Assembly: GCA_913043005.1 (NCBI GenBank)
Contig: CAJWKU010000001.1
Location: 62,001-126,000, forward strand
Direction: 5' to 3'
Origin: an uncultured Cryomorphaceae bacterium
GTDB lineage: Bacteria > Bacteroidota > Bacteroidia > Flavobacteriales > Schleiferiaceae
Length of the DNA stretch: 64,000 nt
Part shown: positions 57,813 to 64,000 of the stretch, piece after piece
Position numbering within the stretch: the first letter of the stretch is position 1
How the letters are laid out: every line of letters begins with the position of its first letter
The notes under the pieces: generated by a model
Told to the model about the DNA's origin: nothing
Database searches by the model: none
What the model saw: only the letters and a program-made list of their open reading frames with translations
Position numbers and translations under genes: made by a program

Positions 57813-58982
57813 ATGGGGCTAAAAGAATTTCTCCTCGGATTTATTGTCTTATTCATTAATAATCTATCGTTACAGGCACAGGGGACTGCTTTAGCAGGGG
57901 TTGTGAAAATGCAGAAATATGGATATCAACGTGATCTTGATACTTTAAAAGGTATTGAAATTCGTGCTTTGGGATATTTTCGAAATACAGAATTCTTTCA
58001 CCCAATGGAGCTGGGAAGAAGTCAATTTGGACTGCAATTGAATGCTTTTTGGAAAAGTAATTTAAAAGATAATAGGCGTTTAGAAATTGGTACAGCTTTT
58101 AATCAGCAATTTGGGGGTAGATTGCTATTATTTCCTCATATTGCATTGGTCCAATTTTTAGGAAATCACTGTAAATTTGGTCAAATAAGATTTGGTTCTC
58201 TAAGTAATCCCGGTCATAGCCTTCCAGAGCCCATATACAATCCAGCAATTCCATATATCAACCCTTTTGAATATGGGATTCAATATATTTCACAAAAAAC
58301 AGATTTATGGATGAACTGGGATCAGGCCATAGTATTCGCAAGTCCGTTCAAAGAAACTTTTGTTTTGGGAATTAATCAAAACATAATCCTTTTAAAAAAT
58401 CGAGATTCATCAAAGTCTTTATTAAATAAAGAAACTGGCGATATTGATATCGCTTATAATTTTGATGCTAGATTTTATGCTTTGTATAGGCATGTTGGTG
58501 GTCAAATTGATATGGATGAATCCTCAGTTACCGGTAATAGAGGTCATAGTGCATTTCAAGCATCTGTAAGTCCTGTTATTTCAATTAAAAGGAGAGAGCA
58601 AAATATTTCACTAAAATTACCCAGATATAATTACTCTTGCATGCAGTATTTTGACCCTAAATCTATTTTTTCCGAGATTGCTTTTGGTTCGGGACATTTA
58701 CATTCTGTTTCCAAAAATTGGAATGATTGGCAATTTAATGTAAAGTCATGGGTTGGAAAAAATTGGATGGCACCTTTTGGTCAAGGTATTTATCAATCTT
58801 ATAACCCTGAAGATATTTCTGTGGAAAAAAGGGAAAGATCAAGATTTTTCATAATATCATCAAGTTTTGCAGGGTCGAGTTTTGGACTTAATGGCTTTTC
58901 CTTGGGGTATGATGCATACTATGATAGAGATTTAGAAAATTGGAATACCGCTTTTACTTTTAATTTTTTGATGAAAATTTGA
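57813..58982 (+). CDS. probable outer-membrane beta-barrel protein, unknown
   Basis: A 389-residue protein with a signal peptide cut near LQA-Q. The rest alternates hydrophobic and polar residues over many short strands, with many Phe, Tyr and Trp (HPMELGRSQFGLQL, YALYRHVGGQID) and ends in a Phe-rich strand, TAFTFNFLMKI, as outer-membrane barrels do. I do not recognise the family. It sits 60 bp after the SPOR lipoprotein and 71 bp before the GH13 gene. Confidence 0.7.
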   Translation: MGLKEFLLGFIVLFINNLSLQAQGTALAGVVKMQKYGYQRDLDTLKGIEIRALGYFRNTEFFHPMELGRSQFGLQLNAFWKSNLKDNRRLEIGTAFNQQFGGRLLLFPHIALVQFLGNHCKFGQIRFGSLSNPGHSLPEPIYNPAIPYINPFEYGIQYISQKTDLWMNWDQAIVFASPFKETFVLGINQNIILLKNRDSSKSLLNKETGDIDIAYNFDARFYALYRHVGGQIDMDESSVTGNRGHSAFQASVSPVISIKRREQNISLKLPRYNYSCMQYFDPKSIFSEIAFGSGHLHSVSKNWNDWQFNVKSWVGKNWMAPFGQGIYQSYNPEDISVEKRERSRFFIISSSFAGSSFGLNGFSLGYDAYYDRDLENWNTAFTFNFLMKI

Positions 58983-59053
58983 TAATTTCCATTTGTGTTA
59001 AAATAAATTTTGATGTATGGTTTAAACATTGCTCTAATTTTATCTAGATTCAC

Positions 59054-61858
59054 ATGAATTCATATATGAAAAAGCTCATTGTATCGATCTTAGTTTTATT
59101 AACTATTCAGTCAAAGGGACAAATACTTTCAATTGATCCACCTTTTCCAACAAGTCAGGATACAGTTAGTATAGTTTATGATGCGACAAAGGGGAATGGC
59201 GCACTTATAGGAATTTCTCCAATTTATGCTCATGCTGGACTTATTACCTCAACAAGTTCATCCCCAACTAACTGGAAATTTGTTCAGGGAATTTGGGGCC
59301 AACCAACGCCTTCAGTACTCATGACTGACCTTGGGAATAATAAACATCAGATTGATTATCACATACCTTCTTTTTATGGTTTTCCTTTATTGACCACCAA
59401 TGTTTTGCAGCTCGCATTTGTTTTTAGGGATGCAGCGGGAAATAATGTGGGAAGAGCTTCAGATGGATCAGATATTTATTATCCCGTTTATCCTTCTTCT
59501 GCAGGCTTATTAGGAAGGTTCATTACACCTGATGAATATTTAATTGCAGATCTAGGTGATACAATTGAAATACATGGTGCGGCTAATGAAAATGCTATGT
59601 TTATTCTCTATGATAATGGTGTTTTAATAGCTTCAGATTCAATGGGAAATTCTGATCATTTTTATCATGATTTAATTGTTTCTTCTGGAGGTAATCATAT
59701 GTTAGAGTTGCTGATTGATAATGGTGGGAGTCAAGCACCAGTGAGAGATAGTACTTTTTATTTTAGTAATCCACCGGTATCATATATTGATCCGCCTGCA
59801 GGTTTGAATGATGGCATCAATTATATAAATGATTCTACAGTCACTTTGATTTTGAATGCTCCAAATAAATCGTTTGTATATGTTTTGGGAGACTTCAATG
59901 ACTTTTTGCCCGATTCTCTCTGTTTTATGAATAAATCAATAAATGGTGAAAAGTTTTGGTTAACGCTAAATCTATCTCCAAATACTAGATATGCTTATCA
60001 ATATTGGATTGATGGTGAAATGAAATTGGCTGATCCGTATTCAGAGTTAATACTGGATCCAGCAAATGACCCCAACATCCCTAATTCAACTTATCCAAAT
60101 CCTCATCCATACCCAACAGGATTAACAACAGGTCATTGTACTCTTATTCACCCTGGAAAGCAAAAATATGCATGGAAGAACACTAATTTCCTAGCTCCAG
60201 ATAAATCTAATTTGATCATATATGAATTGTTAATAAGAGACTTTGCTAGCGGTTCTAACCGAAATTATCAAATGGTTATCGATACTTTGGACTATCTCGT
60301 GCGCCTAGGTATTAATGCTATTGAGTTGATGCCAAATAATGAATTTGAAAACAATGAGAGTTGGGGATACAATCCATCATATCATATGGCATTAGATAAA
60401 TATTATGGGACTCCAGAGAAATATAAAGAATTGATAGACTCATGCCATAGTAAAGGCATTGCGGTAATTATGGATTTTGTTTTCAATCATGCATTTGGTC
60501 AGAGTCCATTGGTAAAAATGTACTGGGATGCAGCAGCGAACCAACCATCAGCGGATAACCCTTGGTTTAATTCCAATTGTCCACACCCACCTTATTGCTG
60601 GGGATATGATTTTGATCACACGTCTATTTCAACCCAAGATTTCATGGACAGAGTAAATACTTATTGGATTCAAGAGTATAATATAGATGGAATCCGTTTT
60701 GACTTCACAAAGGGCTTCACCAACAACTCGAATTCAGGATGGGATATTCAGAGACAAGTTCTTTTAAAAAGAATGGCGGATACCATTTGGTCTGTGAATC
60801 CAGATTTATTTGTCATACTTGAGCATTGGGGAGATAATAATGAAGAAAAACTGCTTTCAGATTATGGAATGATGTTGTGGGGGAATACAACTTATAATTA
60901 CCGTCAAGCTGCAATGGGATATACGAGCACTTCGAATTTTTCAAATGCCGTTTATAAAAATAGAGGTTGGAATGCTCCACATTTAATTTCATACATTGAG
61001 AGCCATGACGAAGAGAGGCTCATGTATGATGTAAATACATTTGGGAATAATAGTCAGCCTAATCTCTACAATGTTAGAGATATCGATGTGGGATTAAAAC
61101 GTGCAGAGTTGGTCAGTGCTTTTAACTTTCTTATACCTGGTCCAAAAATGCTTTATATGTTTAGTGAATTAGGGTATGACATATCAATCAATAACCCTTG
61201 TCGTATTTGTAATAAGCCTGTATTGTGGAATTATCAGCAGGTTCCCAAGCGGAAAAGGCTTTATGATATAACATCTTCTCTTATTAATCTTAGGAAAAAT
61301 CACCCTTCTACTTTTAATACTAAGGATTTCTATTATAGCCTGACTTCTAGGACTAAGCGTTTAATACTGAATGACTCAATAATGAATGCTAACGTTATAG
61401 GTAATTTTGATATTTGGCATCGTAATGTTATTCCTAATTTTGCTCATTTGGGGATTTGGTATGATTATTTTAGTTCTGATTCTTTGATCGTGACAGACCA
61501 ATATATGTCATTGACTTTAGCACCGGGAGAATATAGAATATATACGGATTTGAAGTTAAATCAACCAAGTGTAACTCTTTCAGAAATAGAAAATCAAGAT
61601 AGAAATGAAGGAATAAATTTTTATCCAAATCCAGCTAACGATTTTGTTTTGATCGATTTTCAATCTTTAAACAATATTGGAGAGGCCAATTTTCAAATTA
61701 CCGATATGCTGGGTAGAGTTCTTATCCAAAGTGTAATCAACAACTACGAATTTGACCGAGTAAAAAAAATTGATGTTTCTCAGTTTGATCCTGGATTATA
61801 TCAAATGCAAATCAGCTCGGAGGGTAAAACATTTAACCGGAGTATAATAATTGAATAA
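59054..61858 (+). CDS. secreted GH13 alpha-amylase-family enzyme with T9SS type A tail
   Basis: A 934-residue protein. A signal peptide is followed by beta domains, then at about 272-350 a CBM48-like module (VYVLGDFNDF, YQYWIDG). The GH13 barrel starts near 388 (YELLIRDF) and has the four usual regions: VFNHAF, GIRFDFTKG (nucleophile Asp near 549), ILEHWGD (acid Glu near 587) and ESHDEERL (third Asp). The last 80 residues (FYPNPANDF to RSIIIE) are a T9SS type A sorting domain, so it should be exported by the gld/por system. It likely acts on alpha-glucans. ATG 59066 is an alternative start. Confidence 0.93.
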   Translation: MNSYMKKLIVSILVLLTIQSKGQILSIDPPFPTSQDTVSIVYDATKGNGALIGISPIYAHAGLITSTSSSPTNWKFVQGIWGQPTPSVLMTDLGNNKHQIDYHIPSFYGFPLLTTNVLQLAFVFRDAAGNNVGRASDGSDIYYPVYPSSAGLLGRFITPDEYLIADLGDTIEIHGAANENAMFILYDNGVLIASDSMGNSDHFYHDLIVSSGGNHMLELLIDNGGSQAPVRDSTFYFSNPPVSYIDPPAGLNDGINYINDSTVTLILNAPNKSFVYVLGDFNDFLPDSLCFMNKSINGEKFWLTLNLSPNTRYAYQYWIDGEMKLADPYSELILDPANDPNIPNSTYPNPHPYPTGLTTGHCTLIHPGKQKYAWKNTNFLAPDKSNLIIYELLIRDFASGSNRNYQMVIDTLDYLVRLGINAIELMPNNEFENNESWGYNPSYHMALDKYYGTPEKYKELIDSCHSKGIAVIMDFVFNHAFGQSPLVKMYWDAAANQPSADNPWFNSNCPHPPYCWGYDFDHTSISTQDFMDRVNTYWIQEYNIDGIRFDFTKGFTNNSNSGWDIQRQVLLKRMADTIWSVNPDLFVILEHWGDNNEEKLLSDYGMMLWGNTTYNYRQAAMGYTSTSNFSNAVYKNRGWNAPHLISYIESHDEERLMYDVNTFGNNSQPNLYNVRDIDVGLKRAELVSAFNFLIPGPKMLYMFSELGYDISINNPCRICNKPVLWNYQQVPKRKRLYDITSSLINLRKNHPSTFNTKDFYYSLTSRTKRLILNDSIMNANVIGNFDIWHRNVIPNFAHLGIWYDYFSSDSLIVTDQYMSLTLAPGEYRIYTDLKLNQPSVTLSEIENQDRNEGINFYPNPANDFVLIDFQSLNNIGEANFQITDMLGRVLIQSVINNYEFDRVKKIDVSQFDPGLYQMQISSEGKTFNRSIIIE

Positions 61859-61865
61859 TTTCAAT

Positions 61866-62600
61866 ATGATTAGATTAACAATAATTATTATTACGTTATT
61901 TTTAATTCAAATATCAAGTTCAGCTCAAAATATTTATAAGTTAAATTATAGTACGGAATCATTTATTGCCAATAGCTCCCTGGCTTTATTCGGTTTTAAT
62001 GAACCGATCAAGTCTAATTTACTAGGTTTTACTAAGGATGAATTAAATTCCTTATCTCAGGCTAAAATTCCTAATTATGATCGTTTTGTAATTGGTTTGT
62101 GGAATCCTGGTGCCTCTTCCCGAAGTGATGTTATCGTGTATTCATCCGCATTATTAGGCGCCTCTGCAGCACTAATCCCATCATTAATCTCGAAAAAATG
62201 GAACACTTCAATACCAACTGCGTCTATTTTAATTGAGGTGAATTTATTGACGTTATTGTCAACTGAAATAGTCAAGAATACTTTCTCGCGATCAAGACCT
62301 TATGCTTATAGCGATTTGGCTCCAATTTCACTGCGGACATCAAAGGATGCCAGGAAATCTTTTTTTTCAGGGCATACAAGTTTGTCCGCCGCAAATTCAT
62401 TTTATGCTGCCAAAGTATTCACAGACCATTATCCCAAATCAAGATTGAAGCCTCTGGCATGGGCAGTTGCTATTGTTATTCCAGCTATTACAGCATATAA
62501 CAGGGTTATTTCAGGTGAACATTTTCTGTCTGATGTTTTAGTGGGTTATTCTTTTGGAGCGCTAATTGGTTACACGATACCTTTAATACATACCGACTAA
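61866..62600 (+). CDS. PAP2-family membrane phosphatase
   Basis: A 244-residue protein with a hydrophobic N-terminus and several membrane helices. The three PAP2 motifs are present in order: KNTFSRSRP, FFSGHTSLSAAN with SGH, and RVISGEHFLSDV with the catalytic His and Asp. PAP2 enzymes remove phosphate from lipids such as phosphatidate or undecaprenyl diphosphate. ATG 61866 is preferred; a TTG at 61851 overlaps the GH13 stop. It starts 7 bp after the GH13 gene and so probably shares its transcript. Confidence 0.9.
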   Translation: MIRLTIIIITLFLIQISSSAQNIYKLNYSTESFIANSSLALFGFNEPIKSNLLGFTKDELNSLSQAKIPNYDRFVIGLWNPGASSRSDVIVYSSALLGASAALIPSLISKKWNTSIPTASILIEVNLLTLLSTEIVKNTFSRSRPYAYSDLAPISLRTSKDARKSFFSGHTSLSAANSFYAAKVFTDHYPKSRLKPLAWAVAIVIPAITAYNRVISGEHFLSDVLVGYSFGALIGYTIPLIHTD

Positions 62601-62614
62601 TTCGGTTAAATATT

Positions 62615-63385
62615 TTATGTTAAAATATTTGGATTTACTATATTTTGAACGTCGAGTGCACGCCTTAAATGCCAGGCATTAAATTTATAAAAATCTAACA
62701 TTCCACTATCAGCAGAATTAATTTTTCGAGGACTGCTTATCCTCATGTCAACAGTCACATTTTTATTTTTTAATGCTTGCCAAATATGACGAAATAAATG
62801 GTTCAAAAACCCTGAATTTAGATCATGGAAATATGGGAAATCTGTTGAATGATACCAAAAAGAATAGAATACAATTGGTATTTGATTGATGCTTGCATCA
62901 TGAAAGAGGCCAGGTTTGACTTCATGAATAAAATGAGAACCTGAAGTTCTTCCCTCAGGACAGACAAAAACGCACAAACCATTATTTATTGTTTCTACAA
63001 TATCTGACCTTACTTTTTTTCGAACATTTGGGTTTGTTCGATTCACCCAAATAGTATTTAGAGCCATTGCGAGCCAACCAATAAAAGGCCATTTCTTGAA
63101 TTGATGACCAACAACCATAACTGCTGGATGTTTGCCAATATTATAAAGAACGTCAAAATAACTTGGATGGTTACACATTATCATTGCAGGTTCAGTAGGA
63201 AGATTTCCAATAATATTCAAACGAATTCCCAAAATTTTATGTGTCAAAAGCATTCCTTGTCTATAGAGGGAAAAGGCCATTTTAGAGCTGAAAAAAAGTC
63301 TTACTAAAGGAACAAGCAGCGATAAGAATGTCATTAAAATCCCAAATGAAATAATTCGAAATAATGCTCTTAATCTACATTTCAT
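62615..63385 (-). CDS. PlsC-like 1-acylglycerol-3-phosphate acyltransferase
   Basis: A 256-residue protein with one or two N-terminal membrane helices (about 5-30). NHPSYFD near 73-79 is the NHx4D catalytic motif and PEGRTSG near 144-150 the glycerol-phosphate-binding EGTR-type motif. Such enzymes put the second acyl chain on lysophosphatidate or modify other lipids. It converges with the PAP2 gene, 14 bp apart, and lies 64 bp downstream of the ACP phosphodiesterase gene. Confidence 0.88.
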   Translation of the reverse strand: MKCRLRALFRIISFGILMTFLSLLVPLVRLFFSSKMAFSLYRQGMLLTHKILGIRLNIIGNLPTEPAMIMCNHPSYFDVLYNIGKHPAVMVVGHQFKKWPFIGWLAMALNTIWVNRTNPNVRKKVRSDIVETINNGLCVFVCPEGRTSGSHFIHEVKPGLFHDASINQIPIVFYSFWYHSTDFPYFHDLNSGFLNHLFRHIWQALKNKNVTVDMRISSPRKINSADSGMLDFYKFNAWHLRRALDVQNIVNPNILT

Positions 63386-63449
63386 TTTCTAATTTAAAGA
63401 AAAGAAATGATTAACTAGTAATTAAATTTTGGTATTGAGATTAATAGAT

Positions 63450-64000
63450 TCAACTATGAATTTTTTCGCTAAAAAATGGATGCATTCCAAATTTAGATTT
63501 TAAGTCGGGCCATAGAGTTTTAAAATCATTACCTAGTGCTAAATAGTTTTCTTTGAGACCATTGATTCCTTTATCAAGGGGGTTCTGATAACGAAATCGA
63601 TTTGACATTTGACACAAAATATTATCTATTCCATCAAGATGGGAATAATCATTTAGCCAATTTTGCTTTTCCATATGGATAATCATGTTTCTTGAGTTTA
63701 TATGGAATATGTCAGAATGTTTTTTCAGCACATTTAGAGAATAGGCTACAAATTCGTTACGATTTTTCCCGCAGTGATTGATGAAATTTTCCGCTAAAAA
63801 GTGATCCCAATAGATGTCAAGCAAGACACCTTTGAATTTACCAAAATTTGAGGAAAGTCGTTTTTTTGCATCTAATACTATTTCGTGACCATCAACATAG
63901 GAATCGATAGCCCTGTGTAAAATAACTCCTTTAGCGTAATTTTTAGAAAGTTTTTTCCAGCTATTTCCTTTTGCTTGGTTTGCAAAAAAATTCCCTGCCA
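63450..64000 (-). CDS. acyl carrier protein phosphodiesterase (AcpH-like), 5' end cut
   Basis: The frame is open from the window end to a stop at 63450, about 183 codons; its start is outside. KGVILHRAIDSYVDGHE and DIYWDHFLAENF, each with the conserved His and Asp residues, match the DUF479/AcpH family, as do the later MEKQNWLNDYSHLDGID and its Arg/Leu-rich end. AcpH cuts the 4'-phosphopantetheine off holo-ACP. A shorter start near 63824 (TTG) would cut away the conserved N-terminal half, so it is rejected. It precedes the PlsC-like gene. Confidence 0.88.
   Translation of the reverse strand, partial: AGNFFANQAKGNSWKKLSKNYAKGVILHRAIDSYVDGHEIVLDAKKRLSSNFGKFKGVLLDIYWDHFLAENFINHCGKNRNEFVAYSLNVLKKHSDIFHINSRNMIIHMEKQNWLNDYSHLDGIDNILCQMSNRFRYQNPLDKGINGLKENYLALGNDFKTLWPDLKSKFGMHPFFSEKIHS

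Overview
The window comes from a low-GC member of the Bacteroidota, most likely order Flavobacteriales or a close relative. The evidence is the type IX secretion/gliding gene set (gldA-like, gldB, gldC, gldK-L-M-N, a porP/sprF-like gene), a T9SS type A sorting tail on a secreted amylase, and promoter -7 boxes of the Bacteroidota TAnnTTTG type. Other support is weak reliance on Shine-Dalgarno sites, tRNAs without an encoded CCA, and a family of genes typical of flavobacterial chromosomes (PafA-type phosphatase, GcdH, MraZ-led dcw cluster, LptE/SecG/GroE block). It reads as ordinary chromosome: coding density is very high, no gap exceeds 300 bp, and I see no insertion sequence, prophage, CRISPR array or rRNA.

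Layout. 1-2845: a minus-strand, overlapping three-gene operon of a BtaA-like DUF3419 protein, a UbiA-like prenyltransferase and a PEP/pyruvate-binding-domain protein cut by the window edge; this is the least explained unit. 3140-4029: fatty acid desaturase and initiator tRNA. 4176-11386: ribosome-associated GTPases (era, der, rsgA, hflX) mixed with a GldA-like ATPase, dtd, a MazG-like gene and gcdH. 11667-14530: malic enzyme and a small secreted protein. 14520-30790: a complete minus-strand dcw cluster reading mraZ, rsmH, ftsL, ftsI, murE, mraY, murD, ftsW, murG, murC, ftsQ, ftsA, ftsZ, yqeY, with almost every junction overlapping. murF and ddl are not in it. Upstream of mraZ sit three GTGGG repeats at exact 10-bp spacing, the expected MraZ operator.

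30978-39231: a hydrolase, engB, the gldB-gldC pair, nadE, a PafA-type phosphatase, an ABC-F protein and a FAD oxidoreductase. 39292-44838: the T9SS core operon porP/sprF-like, gldK, gldL, gldM, gldN, followed upstream by an arginase-fold protein that has lost its metal ligands, then topA. 48501-55698: miaB, a small secreted protein, a sigma-54 activator, lptE-like, a TPR-like protein, secG, groES and groEL. A good match to a sigma-54 -24/-12 promoter lies just before groES, next to TGTCA repeats, which suggests that the linked activator may control groESL. 55837-62600: a small membrane protein, tRNA-Leu, a SPOR-domain lipoprotein, a probable outer-membrane barrel, a T9SS-exported GH13 enzyme and a PAP2 phosphatase. 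62615-64000: a PlsC-like acyltransferase and an ACP phosphodiesterase cut by the window end.

How the parts fit: the dcw cluster builds and divides the cell wall; the GTPases and tRNA genes serve ribosome assembly and translation; the gld/por genes form the secretion machine that would export the GH13 enzyme; the desaturase, PlsC-like gene, ACP phosphodiesterase, BtaA-like and UbiA-like genes all concern lipids. All assignments are from reading motifs in the sequence; no database search was run.
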